Shown here in pieces: positions 42,501-54,878 of a stretch of DNA of 64,000 bases (position 1 is its first letter; every line of letters begins with the position of its first letter). Source of the DNA: Nocardia suismassiliense (lineage in GTDB: Bacteria; Actinomycetota; Actinomycetes; Mycobacteriales; Mycobacteriaceae); NCBI RefSeq assembly GCF_900269665.1, contig NZ_LT985361.1, positions 8,662,174 through 8,726,173 on the forward strand, read 5' to 3'. The notes below the pieces were generated by a model, which had not been told where the DNA came from, ran no database searches, and saw only the letters and a list, made by a program, of their open reading frames with translations. Made by a program: the position numbers and the translations under genes.

Positions 42501-43515
42501 CGGAGGTGGCGAACCGGCCACCGTCGAGCTGAACCATCGGGCGCAGCTCCGGCGGGATCACCGGAACGGCGTCGAGCACCATGCCCATCGGCGAGTTGCC
42601 GTTGGTCTGGAACGCCGCGACGACCTTGAGCCGCTTGAGCGCGCGCAGCTTCTTCTGGCCCTTACCGCTGCGGATGGTCTCCCGCAGGCTCTCCGCCTCG
42701 GCGTCGATGTCGAAGTTCTCCATCAGCTTCTGGATGGACTCCGCACCCATGGCGCCGGTGAAGTATTCGCCGTAGCGGTCGATCAGCTCGCGGTAGAGCA
42801 CCTCATCGACGATGAGCTGCTTGGGCGCCAGCTTGGTGAAGGTGGTCCAGATCTCGTCGAGCCGATCCAGCTCACGCTGGGACCGGTCGCGCAGCTGACG
42901 CATCTCGCGCTCGCCGCCGTCCTTGACCTTGCGGCGGACGTCGGACTTGGCACCCTCGGCCTCGAGCTCGGCCAGGTCGGCCTCGAGCTTCTGGGCACGG
43001 GCCTCGAGGTCGGCGTCGCGCTGGTCGGCGACCGCCTTCTTCTCGACCTCCATCTCGGCTTCGAGCGTGCTGAGCTCGTTGTGGCGCAGCTCGTCGTCGA
43101 CCGCGACGATGACGTAGGCGGCGAAGTAGATGATCTTTTCCAGATCCTTCGGCGCCAGGTCGAGCAGGTACCCGAGGCGCGAGGGCACGCCCTTGAAGTA
43201 CCAGATGTGGGTGACCGGTGCGGCCAGCTCGATGTGGCCCATCCGTTCACGACGCACCTTGGCGCGAGTGACCTCGACGCCACAGCGCTCACAGATGATG
43301 CCCTTGAAGCGGACACGCTTGTACTTGCCGCAATAGCACTCCCAGTCCCGGGTAGGACCGAAGATCTTCTCGCAGAAGAGCCCGTCCTTCTCCGGCTTGA
43401 GGGTGCGGTAGTTGATGGTCTCCGGCTTTTTCACCTCGCCGAAAGACCACTGGCGGATGTCGTCCGCGGTGGCCAGGCCGATCCGGAGTTCATCGAAGAA
43501 GTTGACGTCTAGCAC
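39562..43515 (-). CDS. rpoC: RNA polymerase beta' subunit
   Basis: 1317 residues, the normal actinobacterial length. The catalytic magnesium motif NADFDGDQM is near residue 535, the N-terminal zinc site is in CYCGKYKR and CERCGVEV, and the second zinc site in CATERG and CTTGTGVCATCYG. Two genes form the operon with rpoB, separated by 105 bp that carry a strong hairpin (43580-43614). Very long antisense open frames lie across it, as expected for high-GC coding DNA. No deletion or insertion was noticed. Confidence 0.98.
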   Translation of the reverse strand: MLDVNFFDELRIGLATADDIRQWSFGEVKKPETINYRTLKPEKDGLFCEKIFGPTRDWECYCGKYKRVRFKGIICERCGVEVTRAKVRRERMGHIELAAPVTHIWYFKGVPSRLGYLLDLAPKDLEKIIYFAAYVIVAVDDELRHNELSTLEAEMEVEKKAVADQRDADLEARAQKLEADLAELEAEGAKSDVRRKVKDGGEREMRQLRDRSQRELDRLDEIWTTFTKLAPKQLIVDEVLYRELIDRYGEYFTGAMGAESIQKLMENFDIDAEAESLRETIRSGKGQKKLRALKRLKVVAAFQTNGNSPMGMVLDAVPVIPPELRPMVQLDGGRFATSDLNDLYRRVINRNNRLKRLIDLGAPEIIVNNEKRMLQESVDALFDNGRRGRPVTGPGNRPLKSLSDLLKGKQGRFRQNLLGKRVDYSGRSVIVVGPQLKLHQCGLPKLMALELFKPFVMKRLVDLNHAQNIKSAKRMVERQRPQVWDVLEEVIAEHPVLLNRAPTLHRLGIQAFEPQLVEGKAIQLHPLVCEAFNADFDGDQMAVHLPLSAEAQAEARILMLSSNNILSPASGRPPAMPRPDMVPGLYSLTRLEEGAKGEYKASGKDKAEFGVYSSPAEAQMAVDRGELTVRSLIKVRLIHQRPPKDIEAKLFPEGWTRGDAWIAETTLGRVLFNELLPADYAFINEQMPKKRQATIINDLAERYPMIVVAQTVDKLKDAGFYWATRSGVTVSMSDVLVPPEKTEIMERYEALADQIEKKYQRGALDHQERNNALVKIWQEATEEVGTALRAHYPPDNPIITIVESGATGNFTQTRTLAGMKGLVTNPKGEFIPRPIKSSFREGLTVLEYFINTHGARKGLADTALRTADSGYLTRRLVDVSQDVIVREHDCATERGIIVHIADKQADGSLIRDAHVETSAYARTLASDAVDAKGNLVIAKGADLGDPAIDALLGAGITEVRVRSVLTCTTGTGVCATCYGRSMATGKLVDIGEAVGIVAAQSIGEPGTQLTMRTFHQGGVAGDDITGGLPRVQELFEARVPKGKAPIAEVSGRVRMEDDDRFYKITIIPDDGGEEVVYDKLSKRQRLRVFKHDDGTERLLSDGDHVEVGQQLLEGAADPHEVLRIMGPRQVQIHLVHEVQEVYRSQGVSIHDKHIEVIVRQMLRRVTIIDSGATEFLPGSLTERSEFEASNRRVVAEGNEPAAGRPVLMGITKASLATDSWLSAASFQETTRVLTDAAINCRSDKLIGLKENVIIGKLIPAGTGINRYRNITVQPTEEARAAAYAVPSYDDTYYSPDSFGQTTGAAVPLDDYGFSDYR

Positions 43516-43579
43516 GTAACTTCCTTTCCCCTATAAGGGTCGAATTCGAGCAAAAAGTTCACTAGTTGGTGGAACGCGG

Positions 43580-43614
43580 GGCCGGATGCCGTTCTGTTGG
43601 AACGGCATCCGGCC
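43580..43614 (-). terminator. Hairpin in the rpoB-rpoC spacer
   Basis: A perfect 15-bp inverted repeat (43580-43594 and 43600-43614, GGCCGGATGCCGTTC arms) with a 5-nt loop begins six bases after the rpoB stop. The next T run (five T, in AACTTTTTG) lies about 20 bp further on, so it is not a textbook terminator. It may be an attenuator or processing hairpin that sets the rpoB to rpoC ratio. Confidence 0.6.
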
Positions 43615-43620
43615 GACCGC

Positions 43621-47127
<3,507 letters not shown>

Positions 47128-47515
47128 CTCACGCGCGTCGCGTGGTGGTCCGCGACCGTCGCTTGTCTGCTACGAATTCCGCTGGTTACAACCCGAACGA
47201 AACCCGAACAGGCAACAACGGAAGTAACACCGGAAGGTGGAACTTTCGTGTGCAAATCGAGGTATGGACAGGAGGCAGCCAGCGCAACGTCCAACCGTAC
47301 ACCAACCGTCACGGGGGTGTCAACCTACCACCCGTGCGCACATTCACGTGGCTGGCGCGCCGTGTCCGAATCGCTGGCTGCGTCGAGGACGACGGGGCGT
47401 AATGGAGCCACTGTGACAGCTGCCGCTGTTGTGAATAGCGTGACGGCTCCGGCGAAACTCGTCAAGTAGGCGGGCCCTACCAGGGCCGAGTGAGATCGAC
47501 TGGGCCGCTACACGA
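47128..47515 (-). other. 388-bp gap: rpoB leader and spacer
   Basis: No gene is seen here. The half nearest rpoB (47128-47293) is the probable untranslated leader. The promoter lies at 47294-47323. The remaining about 190 bp up to the Mce-associated gene is GC-rich and non-coding; no terminator or repeat could be identified in it with confidence. Confidence 0.5.
47294..47323 (-). promoter_or_regulatory. rpoB-rpoC promoter
   Basis: On the minus strand TTGACA (47318-47323), 18-bp spacer, TACGGT (47294-47299). The -35 box is the perfect consensus. A start about 12 bp further leaves a leader of roughly 160 nt before the rpoB GTG. Confidence 0.6.
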
Positions 47516-48235
47516 TCACTGGTCGACGATGTCGCTGGCCAGCCAGCGATCGCCCACCTTCTGCATATGCAGCACGACCGGACCCGCCACACTCTGCTGC
47601 GCCGCGCCGTTCTTCGTCGCGCTGACCACCAGGTTGACCAGCAACTCGGCGCGATCACCAGTGAGCAAAGTCACACCGATTGGTTCGGCTTTGGCATCGG
47701 CGCTGGTCTGGGCCTGTTTTACCGCCGAGATGGTGGTGTCGGCGTACTTGTCCAGATCGGCCAGCATCTTGCCGGTGAGCACCTGGCGAGCCGTGTCGCG
47801 GTAGCCGTCGATGTTCTTGACGTCGTAGGCATAGACCGTCTTCAGCGCGTGATCGGCGGCCGCGCGCACTTCCTCGGTGGCCTTGTTGTCGACGAAGGCC
47901 TTGTTCGAATCGTCGACGCCGGGACGCGAGGCGGCGACCGCCGCGAATCCGCCGAGCAACACCGCGGCGATCAGGCAGCCGGCGACCAGGGACCAGAACG
48001 AGCGCCCCGGCTTGCCGGAGCCCGCGCCGCGGGAAAGCTTCCTTCGGACGCTCACGCGCTTGCCCTGCTCAGGCTGCTGCGCCGCGGGGGCCTGGCGCGG
48101 TGTGGTGGGGCGATTGGTGCCTGTCACCCGCGGCTTGCGGCTCGGCGTGCTGCGCGGCGCGGCGGCGCGGGACTGCTGTTCGCCGGCCGGGCGGCGCTTG
48201 GAGGTGACCCGGTTGATCGGTTTGCGAGAGGTCAT
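47516..48235 (-). CDS. Mce-associated membrane protein (second Mas gene)
   Basis: 239 residues: a basic cytosolic N-terminus with many Arg and Pro residues, one membrane helix (FWSLVAGCLIAAVLLGGFAAV, about residue 85), then an extracytoplasmic domain of the Mas type (SNKAFVDNKATEEVRAAADHALKTVYAYD). It starts 11 bp after the first Mas gene. These accessory proteins support Mce-complex assembly; exact function unknown. Confidence 0.8.
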   Translation of the reverse strand: MTSRKPINRVTSKRRPAGEQQSRAAAPRSTPSRKPRVTGTNRPTTPRQAPAAQQPEQGKRVSVRRKLSRGAGSGKPGRSFWSLVAGCLIAAVLLGGFAAVAASRPGVDDSNKAFVDNKATEEVRAAADHALKTVYAYDVKNIDGYRDTARQVLTGKMLADLDKYADTTISAVKQAQTSADAKAEPIGVTLLTGDRAELLVNLVVSATKNGAAQQSVAGPVVLHMQKVGDRWLASDIVDQ

Positions 48236-48246
48236 GACTGGTTCTC

Positions 48247-48954
48247 CTACGATCCCGGCTTGGGCGGGGCGGGCGGCTGGTCGGCGGGCGGCGCCTGCGG
48301 GGACTGGCCCTGGCCACCGCTCAGCAGCACCGGCTGGCTGAGCGAGGAGATCTGCTCGGCCTTCCAGACGTCACCGGTCTTGGTCACGTCGACATTCCAG
48401 GTGTAGCGGTAATCGGCCGGCGGCTTGTCCTTGCCGTGCTCGGTCACCTGCAGCACGACCAAGGCCGAGGCCTTGTCGTTCTCGCTGTTCAACGTGGTCA
48501 GCGCGGAACCGAGCACCTTGGACGTCATGCCGACGCCGGTCTGCTTGGCCAGCGTCTCAGCCTGGTCCTTGTTCTTGTCCGCCGAGTCGAGCAGCGCGCC
48601 GGTCATCGAGGAGCGCGCCAGTGCCAGCGAGCCGGGGACGTCGTCGAGGTTCATCGAGGTCATGTTGAGCGCGGCCTGGCGGGCGGCGTCGAGTGCGGTG
48701 TCGCGGGCGTCGGCGCGCGGGGCGTCGCTGATCGCGGCGCGCACCCAGCCGGTGCCGAACCAGGCGGCAGCGACGAGGGCGACGACCAGTGCTGCCGCGG
48801 AGCCGACCAGCGCGCAGGTACGGAGGATGCCGGTGCGGCCGGGCGTCTCAGCCGGAGCCTCAGCAACCACGTCGGACTCGACCACGCCGTCAGCGGAGTC
48901 CGGTGATTCCTGCGGCTCGTTCGAATCGAGCTGCTTTTTCACATCTGCGCTCAC
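48247..48954 (-). CDS. Mce-associated membrane protein (first Mas gene)
   Basis: 235 residues with a disordered acidic N-terminus, one membrane helix (VGSAAALVVALVAAAWF, about residue 55) and an extracytoplasmic domain with NMTSMNLDDVPGSLALARSS and SSMTGALLDSADKNKDQAETLAK. Same layout as its downstream neighbour. It follows mceF by 109 bp, the longest gap in the operon, so an extra promoter there is possible. Confidence 0.8.
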   Translation of the reverse strand: MSADVKKQLDSNEPQESPDSADGVVESDVVAEAPAETPGRTGILRTCALVGSAAALVVALVAAAWFGTGWVRAAISDAPRADARDTALDAARQAALNMTSMNLDDVPGSLALARSSMTGALLDSADKNKDQAETLAKQTGVGMTSKVLGSALTTLNSENDKASALVVLQVTEHGKDKPPADYRYTWNVDVTKTGDVWKAEQISSLSQPVLLSGGQGQSPQAPPADQPPAPPKPGS

Positions 48955-49063
48955 GACTGAGCCTCGCTAACGCTCAGCTCAGCCGTTCGCGCAGGGCGCG
49001 CTGCGTCTTCGGTTCGTTCGCTTCGCTCACTCACACGAGCCACCCTAACGTCATCGTTGCTGG

Positions 49064-50305
49064 TCACCGCTTCGGCGTGACTCCCATCAGGGTTGCCAGC
49101 TGCACGGCGATCGGAGTCAGGTTCAGCCGTTCCGGATCGGTCTTGGGGGTCGAATCCCACGGCTGCTCGACCCGCGGATCGGCGAGGTCGGCCCGTTCAC
49201 CGCCGCGTACGGCGGTCGGGTTACCTTGCGGCACAAGGCACTTGGCGTCCTTGTTGAAGGGGAACTCGTCGCGCGTGTCGTCGAAGTTCGGGTTCTGCGC
49301 CTTCATCTGTTCGAGGATCCGCTGCGTTCCCTCGTACCCGACGGTACAGGCGGGCGGATTGTTGGCCTCGAGCACCAGACCGAAGTGCGTGGTGCCGTCG
49401 CCGGGCGCGGTGGCCGAACCACCGATCGACAACTGCGGCAGGAACTGCAGCAGCGGGCGGATGGCATAGAACTTGGGCGAGATGGCCTGCAGCAGCAGCC
49501 GCAGGTTCGCCAGGTCCTGGGTGAGCGCGCCGCCGCTTTCGTGCAGCAGCGCGTCGATCTGCTGGCCCGCGTCGCTGCCGGTGCCGATCAGCCTGCGGAT
49601 GTCCGGATCGCTGGAGCGCAGCTGCGCGGTGAGCTTGTCCAGGCCGTCGCTGAACTCGCGGATGGCGCCGGACTGCTCGGCCTGGGTGCCGAGCACGACC
49701 TTGCTGTCCCGGATCAGCTGGATGGTCTGCGGCAGCGTCTCGTTGAACGTGCTGGTGAACTTGTTCAGCGAATCGACGAAGATCTGCAGGTCGTCGCCCT
49801 TGCCGTCGAACGCCTTGCCGAGCTCGCGCACGGTGGTGTTCAGCGCCGCCAGATCGACCGAGCGGGTGAAGGAGTCCACGCTGGCGACCAGCTGCTCCAC
49901 CGGCACCGGCGTGGTCGCCGAGGTGATCACCGAATTGTCGTGCAGGTACGGCCCGGTGTCGGTGTCCGGCTGCAGATCGACGTACTGCTCACCGATCGCG
50001 GAACGGTTGGCCACCACGGCTTTCGCGGTCGCGGGGATCTTCGGCGAGCCCGAGTCGATGATGAGGTGCATCAGCACGCCGTCACCGGTGAGTTCCAGCT
50101 GCCCGACCCGGCCGACCGGCACGCCGCGGTAGGTCACCTCGGCGCCCTTGTAGATGCCGCCGGTCTGCGCCGCCTGCACCCGCACGTCGTATTGACCGAA
50201 ACCGAGCATGTGGTCGAGCCGAATGTATTTGGCGCCGACGTACACCACGCCGACCACCGCGACGACGGCGAACGCGATCAACTGCCAGCGGACCAACTTC
50301 GTCAT
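49064..50305 (-). CDS. mceF: MCE family protein MceF
   Basis: 413 residues. One N-terminal membrane helix, then an MCE domain (about residues 35-115, VQAAQTGGIYKGAEVTYRGVPVG), followed by a helical tail. The stop-start overlap with mceE (4 bp) and position at the end of six mce genes identify it. MCE rings form the periplasmic channel for lipid transport. Sixth protein of the set; length is normal. Confidence 0.9.
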   Translation of the reverse strand: MTKLVRWQLIAFAVVAVVGVVYVGAKYIRLDHMLGFGQYDVRVQAAQTGGIYKGAEVTYRGVPVGRVGQLELTGDGVLMHLIIDSGSPKIPATAKAVVANRSAIGEQYVDLQPDTDTGPYLHDNSVITSATTPVPVEQLVASVDSFTRSVDLAALNTTVRELGKAFDGKGDDLQIFVDSLNKFTSTFNETLPQTIQLIRDSKVVLGTQAEQSGAIREFSDGLDKLTAQLRSSDPDIRRLIGTGSDAGQQIDALLHESGGALTQDLANLRLLLQAISPKFYAIRPLLQFLPQLSIGGSATAPGDGTTHFGLVLEANNPPACTVGYEGTQRILEQMKAQNPNFDDTRDEFPFNKDAKCLVPQGNPTAVRGGERADLADPRVEQPWDSTPKTDPERLNLTPIAVQLATLMGVTPKR

Positions 50306-51540
50306 CGCGGACCACCCACTCCCAGCTGCTCCAGAATCGCGCCCACCGGATTCGGCGGCACACCCGGCGCGGGCGGCTGCGCCATGTTCGGCGGCAGCGG
50401 CAGGATCGATACCGTCGGCCAGCCCGGCCGCGGGCCGTTGCCGTTGTAGTACGGGTTGGTCGGGTTCACCGGCACCGGCGGGCCGAGCGGCGGCGTGTAC
50501 ACCGGATCCGGTTTGCCGACACCGAGATTGCTCAGCGTGACGCCGATCTGCTGATCCACCGACAGCCAGGTGTTCACCGACCCGCCGAAGGTGGACTCCA
50601 GCGTGGAGTCGGGGAACGGATAGGTCGGGATCAGCGGCAACGCGCTGATCAGATCCGGCGCGGCCTTGCCCAGCTCCTGCAGGGTGGGGCGCAGCGAGGT
50701 CAGGTCACGGATGAGGTCGTCCTTCGAGTGGTTCAGCACGTCGAAGCCTGCCTCGCCGACCCGATCCAGCTGGCTGAGCAGCCCGACCAGCTGGGGGCGC
50801 TGCTCCTCCAGGATCTTGACGCCCTGCGGCAGCTCGTCCAGGATCTTGCCGATCTGCTCGGTCTGGCTGCTCACCCGGCTGCTCAGCACATCGAGACCGT
50901 CGAGCGCCCTGGTGATGTCGTTGACCTGATCATCGAGGCCCTTGATCAGGATGTTCGCCTGCTCCAGTAGCGAACGCACCCGATCCTCGCGGCCGCCGAT
51001 GGTCTTGTTCAGCTCGGTGACGATCGGCTGCAGCTGTGCGACGCCACCACCGTTGAGCAGCAACGACATCGCGCCGAGCACCTGCTCGATCTCGGTGGCG
51101 TGCCTGGTGTTGGCGAGCAGGATGGTCGAACCGTCGGTCAGCTTCTTCGCCTCCGGCTCGACCGCCGGCTTGGACAGCTCGATGAACTTCTCGCCGAGCA
51201 GATTCGACTGGCGCACCTCGGCCCGCGCGTTGGCGGGCAGGTCGACCGAGGAGTTCACCACGGCCCGCACGGTCGCGGTCCACTGGTCCTTGCCGATCTT
51301 GATGTCCTCGACCCGGCCCACCGGCACGCCCTCGACCTTCACCGCGGACTGCGGCACCAGATCGAGCACGTCGTCGAACTGGATATCGATGCGCATCGGG
51401 TGCTCGCCGACATCGGCGCCACCGGGCAGCGGCACGCTGTAGATGCCGTCGGAGGAGCACGAGGTGACCAGCGCTGCGGCCAGCCCGAGGGCCATGGCGA
51501 TGCCGAGACCTCGTGTGACGGAACGGATTCGGTGACTCAC
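50302..51540 (-). CDS. mceE: MCE family lipoprotein MceE
   Basis: 412 residues, the only lipoprotein of the set: signal peptide with lipobox VTSC (about residue 28), then the MCE domain (VGEHPMRIDIQFDDVLDLVPQ) and a long helical part, ending in a Pro-rich C-terminus. MceE proteins are lipoproteins in mycobacteria as well, which supports the assignment. It overlaps mceF and mceD by 4 bp each. Confidence 0.92.
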   Translation of the reverse strand: MSHRIRSVTRGLGIAMALGLAAALVTSCSSDGIYSVPLPGGADVGEHPMRIDIQFDDVLDLVPQSAVKVEGVPVGRVEDIKIGKDQWTATVRAVVNSSVDLPANARAEVRQSNLLGEKFIELSKPAVEPEAKKLTDGSTILLANTRHATEIEQVLGAMSLLLNGGGVAQLQPIVTELNKTIGGREDRVRSLLEQANILIKGLDDQVNDITRALDGLDVLSSRVSSQTEQIGKILDELPQGVKILEEQRPQLVGLLSQLDRVGEAGFDVLNHSKDDLIRDLTSLRPTLQELGKAAPDLISALPLIPTYPFPDSTLESTFGGSVNTWLSVDQQIGVTLSNLGVGKPDPVYTPPLGPPVPVNPTNPYYNGNGPRPGWPTVSILPLPPNMAQPPAPGVPPNPVGAILEQLGVGGPR

Positions 51541-52790
51541 CGCTCACCTCCCTGCGACGGCGGCAGCCGATCCGACGGGACACCGGGCACCGTGCCCGGC
51601 ACCGGCGCCCGCTGCTGGTTCTCGCCACTGAGGATGCCGAACGGCAGGATCAGCGTCGGCGTCTGCACCCCGGCGGTGATCTGGTCGGAGATCTCCTTGC
51701 AGTGGTCCAGGATCGGGCGCATCTGCCTGCCGAGCGCCTCGAACTGCGGATCGCCCGGCCGCAGCTTGGACACGTCGATCAGCTTGCACATGACCCCGAA
51801 CGGGTCCTGCAGATCGGTGAAGTTGGCGCGCATGTCGAGGGTGCCGGACTCGGCGTTGTGGATATTGATCAGGTTGCTGAGCGCCAGCGGCAGCACCGGC
51901 AGCGCCGCGGCCAGGTCGTCGCGCTGATCCGACAGCGTCTTGGTCAGCGTGACCAGGCCCTCCGCATTGCTGGCGATCAGGTCGCGGTTGTTGTCGATGA
52001 ACCGGGCGACGTCGCCGAGCGCGACGGACAGCAGATTCAGCGCGGCGCCGAGGTCGTCGCGCTCGCTCGCCAGGAAGCTGGACAGGTCGGCGAGCTGCAC
52101 GTTGAACTGGCGCACCTGCGCGTCGTTCTGGGCCAGCATGGCGACGAAGCTCTGCAGATTCTTGACGGTGTCGAAGATGTCGCCGCGCGCGTCGGACAGG
52201 TACTTGGCGGCCTTGGACAGCTGGGTCAGGCTGTTGGCCAGCGCCTCGCCGTTGCCGTCCAGGTTCGCGGCGCCCGTGCGCACCAGCTCGTTGACCGCAC
52301 CCTCTTTATTGGCGCCGTTGGGGCCCAGCGCATCCGAGAGTTCGGTGATGCTCTTGTACAGCTGGTCCACCTCGACCGGGGTGACCGTGCGATCGCGCGG
52401 GATGGTCGCGGTGCGTGGCATTTTCGGCCCGCCGGTGTACACCGGGGTCAGCTGGATGTAGCGGTCGGACACGATGGAAGGCGTGATCTGCGCGGCCCGT
52501 GCTTCGGCAGGGACGTCGTAGGAGCGATCGACGCTCATGACGACCTTGACCTGATCGCCCTGCGGCTCGACCGAATCCACCCGGCCGACCGGCACGCCGA
52601 GCACCCGCACGTCCGAGCCCTCGTAGATGCCGACCGAACGATCGAAGTAGGCGGTGATCTTGGTGGTGGTCAGCCGGTCGAACGTCCACCACAGCACCCC
52701 GGCGGCGACCACCGCCACCACCACGACGAGCGCGATGGTGATCTTCGTGCCGCGCCCCGAATCACGCAGCGCCTGCAACCGATCCGCCAT
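51537..52790 (-). CDS. mceD: MCE family protein MceD
   Basis: 417 residues with an N-terminal helix (IALVVVVAVVAAGVLWWTF) and the MCE domain beginning TTKITAYFDRSVGIYEGSDV. The helical C-terminal half has repeats such as ALANSLTQLSKAAKYLSD. It overlaps mceE by 4 bp, and the next gene mceC is one base away. Confidence 0.9.
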   Translation of the reverse strand: MADRLQALRDSGRGTKITIALVVVVAVVAAGVLWWTFDRLTTTKITAYFDRSVGIYEGSDVRVLGVPVGRVDSVEPQGDQVKVVMSVDRSYDVPAEARAAQITPSIVSDRYIQLTPVYTGGPKMPRTATIPRDRTVTPVEVDQLYKSITELSDALGPNGANKEGAVNELVRTGAANLDGNGEALANSLTQLSKAAKYLSDARGDIFDTVKNLQSFVAMLAQNDAQVRQFNVQLADLSSFLASERDDLGAALNLLSVALGDVARFIDNNRDLIASNAEGLVTLTKTLSDQRDDLAAALPVLPLALSNLINIHNAESGTLDMRANFTDLQDPFGVMCKLIDVSKLRPGDPQFEALGRQMRPILDHCKEISDQITAGVQTPTLILPFGILSGENQQRAPVPGTVPGVPSDRLPPSQGGER

Positions 52791-52791
52791 G

Positions 52792-53802
52792 TCAGTTACC
52801 TCCCATGTTGCGGATCGGCGGACGGGCGCCGGGGATCTCCGGCAGCGCGGGCGGGATCAGGTTGACGATCACCGCGTCGAACCAGCGGCCGGTGCCGAGC
52901 ACATTGGCGTAGAGCCCGTAGAACGGCGCCGCGAGCTCCAAGGTCTTGGAGATGTTCTGCTGGTTGGCATTCAACAGATCGATCGAGCCGCGCAGATTCT
53001 TCAGCGCGGGACCGATCTGCTCCTCGTTGTCGTGCACCAGCGCGGTGAGCTCCGCCGACACCGTCTTGGCGCCGGAGAGCAGCTGCGCGATCGACTGCTG
53101 CCGGATGTTGAGCTCGGCCAGCAGCTGTCCGCCATTGGCGAGCAACCGCTCGAACTCCGCGTTGCGGTCGGCGAGCACCTTGGTGGTCTGCCTGGTCGCG
53201 GCGAACAGCTTCTTCAGTTCCTCGTCGCGTTTGGCCAGCGTCTCGGACAGGCGCGCGACGCCGTCGATGGAGCCGCGCAGCTCCGGCGGCGTGGTGGCGA
53301 ACGCGTCGGAGAGCACCCGCATGCTGGTGGCCAGCTGCGCGGTATCGATCTGGTCGATGTTCTTCGCCGCGTCACTGAAGGCGTCCACCACGTCATACGG
53401 AGAAACGGTGCGCGACAACGGAATCCGGGTCGCGGGGTCGGCCGCGCGGGAGCCCTTCGGGTCCAGCGCCAGGTACTTCTGGCCGAGCACGGTCTTGATC
53501 TGGATCGAGGCGGTGGTCTCGCTGCCGATCCAGGCGTCCTGGGTGCGGAAGTCGACCAGCACCTTGGCGCCGTCGAGGCGCACGTCGGACACCGAACCGA
53601 CCTTCACGCCCGCGATGCGGACCTCGTTGCCCTTCTTCAGGCCTGCCGCCTCGGAGAATTCGGCGGTGTACTTGGTGCCCGCGCCGATGATCGGCAGCCG
53701 GTCCAGGAAGAACGCCGACACCGTCACCAGCAGCACCATCGCGAGGCCGAGCACCCCCATGAAGACGGGGCTGCGGCGTCCGAGCAGAATCCGGTCGTCC
53801 AT
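52792..53802 (-). CDS. mceC: MCE family protein MceC
   Basis: 336 residues; ATG at 53802 sharing a base with the mceB stop (TGATG). An upstream open frame to 53934 is inside mceB and is not part of it. N-terminal membrane segment MGVLGLAMVLLVTVSAFFLD, MCE domain TKYTAEFSEAAGLKKGNEVRI, then coiled helices. One base separates it from mceD. Confidence 0.9.
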   Translation of the reverse strand: MDDRILLGRRSPVFMGVLGLAMVLLVTVSAFFLDRLPIIGAGTKYTAEFSEAAGLKKGNEVRIAGVKVGSVSDVRLDGAKVLVDFRTQDAWIGSETTASIQIKTVLGQKYLALDPKGSRAADPATRIPLSRTVSPYDVVDAFSDAAKNIDQIDTAQLATSMRVLSDAFATTPPELRGSIDGVARLSETLAKRDEELKKLFAATRQTTKVLADRNAEFERLLANGGQLLAELNIRQQSIAQLLSGAKTVSAELTALVHDNEEQIGPALKNLRGSIDLLNANQQNISKTLELAAPFYGLYANVLGTGRWFDAVIVNLIPPALPEIPGARPPIRNMGGN

Positions 53803-54878
53803 CAGCGGGCCTTCCCGGAGCAGCGCGGCGCGGCGTTGGTGTAGAGCGGCTGGTTGATCGTGGGCAGGCCGGCGGGCAGGTTCAGCTGCGGCGCCTCCAC
53901 CGCGCCGGGGCCGACGACGATATCGATACCGCACAGGGAGAACTGGAACCAGGAGCCATAACTGCCTACCCGGCCGAGCTTCTCCATCTTGACCGGCAGG
54001 TTGGCCAGCACCGCGTTCACGTCGTCGCTGCGCTCGTTGATGGTGCCGCTGAGCTGGCTCAGCCCGGCGATCGAACCCTGCAGCGTCGGGCGCACCGGGA
54101 CGAGCAGATCGGCGGTGGCCGAGGCCAGGTTGCCGAGCGAGGTCACCGAGCGGCCGATCGTCTCGCGTTCCGCGGGCAGCCCGCTGACCAGCGCCTCGGT
54201 ATTGACGATGAGCTGGTTGAACTGGTCGTCGCGCTGGTTGACCGTGTCGAGCACGGCGGTCAGGTTGCGGACGAGCTCCCCGATCACCGCGTCCTTGTCC
54301 GCGATCTTGTTGGTCAGGCTCGCGGTGGTGGCCACCAGGTCGTGGATCGTGCCCTGCTCACCCTGGAACACCTGGATGATCTCGAAGGAAAGCTTGTTCA
54401 CGTCATCGGCGGTGAGTGTGCGGAACAGCGGGCGGAAACCATTGAACAGGGTGGTCAGGTTGAGCGCGGGATTGGTGCGCTCCAGCGGGATGGTGCCGCC
54501 CGCGTTGAGCTTGCGGCCCTGCTCACCGGTGCCCTGTTCGAGCGCGATGTAGCGCTGGCCGACCAGGTTGCGGTAGCGGATGCTCGCGGTGGTCGAGGCG
54601 GGCAGCCAATCCCGGTCGGTGAGTTCGAATTTCACCTCGGCCAGGCGCTTGTCCACGATCGAGACGTCGGTGACCTTGCCGACCCGCACCCCGGCGATAC
54701 GCACCTCGTCACCCGCGTTCAGCGAGGTGACATCGGTGAAACGAGCCTTGAACTTGGTGCCGCCGCCGCTGTAGTTGGCGATGGACAGGCCGAGCATCGT
54801 GGTGGCGAACAGCGTCACGATGACGAAGATGATCAGCTTGGTCAGCGGCCCGCCCAGCCCGCGCAGGGTCTCCTTCAT
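53802..54878 (-). CDS. mceB: MCE family protein MceB
   Basis: 358 residues, N-terminal helix IIFVIVTLFATTMLGLSIANY, MCE domain TKFKARFTDVTSLNAGDEVRI and a helical C-terminal part. It overlaps mceA by 4 bp and mceC by 1 bp. The C-terminal part carries a cysteine pair (FSLCGIDI, PRCSG). Confidence 0.9.
   Translation of the reverse strand: MKETLRGLGGPLTKLIIFVIVTLFATTMLGLSIANYSGGGTKFKARFTDVTSLNAGDEVRIAGVRVGKVTDVSIVDKRLAEVKFELTDRDWLPASTTASIRYRNLVGQRYIALEQGTGEQGRKLNAGGTIPLERTNPALNLTTLFNGFRPLFRTLTADDVNKLSFEIIQVFQGEQGTIHDLVATTASLTNKIADKDAVIGELVRNLTAVLDTVNQRDDQFNQLIVNTEALVSGLPAERETIGRSVTSLGNLASATADLLVPVRPTLQGSIAGLSQLSGTINERSDDVNAVLANLPVKMEKLGRVGSYGSWFQFSLCGIDIVVGPGAVEAPQLNLPAGLPTINQPLYTNAAPRCSGKAR

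Noticed and set aside
39487..43512. Very long plus-strand open frame opposite rpoC (about 1340 codons)
   Set aside because: It mirrors rpoC on the other strand. High GC at third codon positions removes stops from the antisense frame. The product has no domain and rpoC is certain.
48955..49063. Inverted-repeat-like CGTTCGCTTCGCTC motif between mceF and the Mas gene
   Set aside because: Only short, imperfect pairing is visible; no clear terminator or repeat family can be supported.
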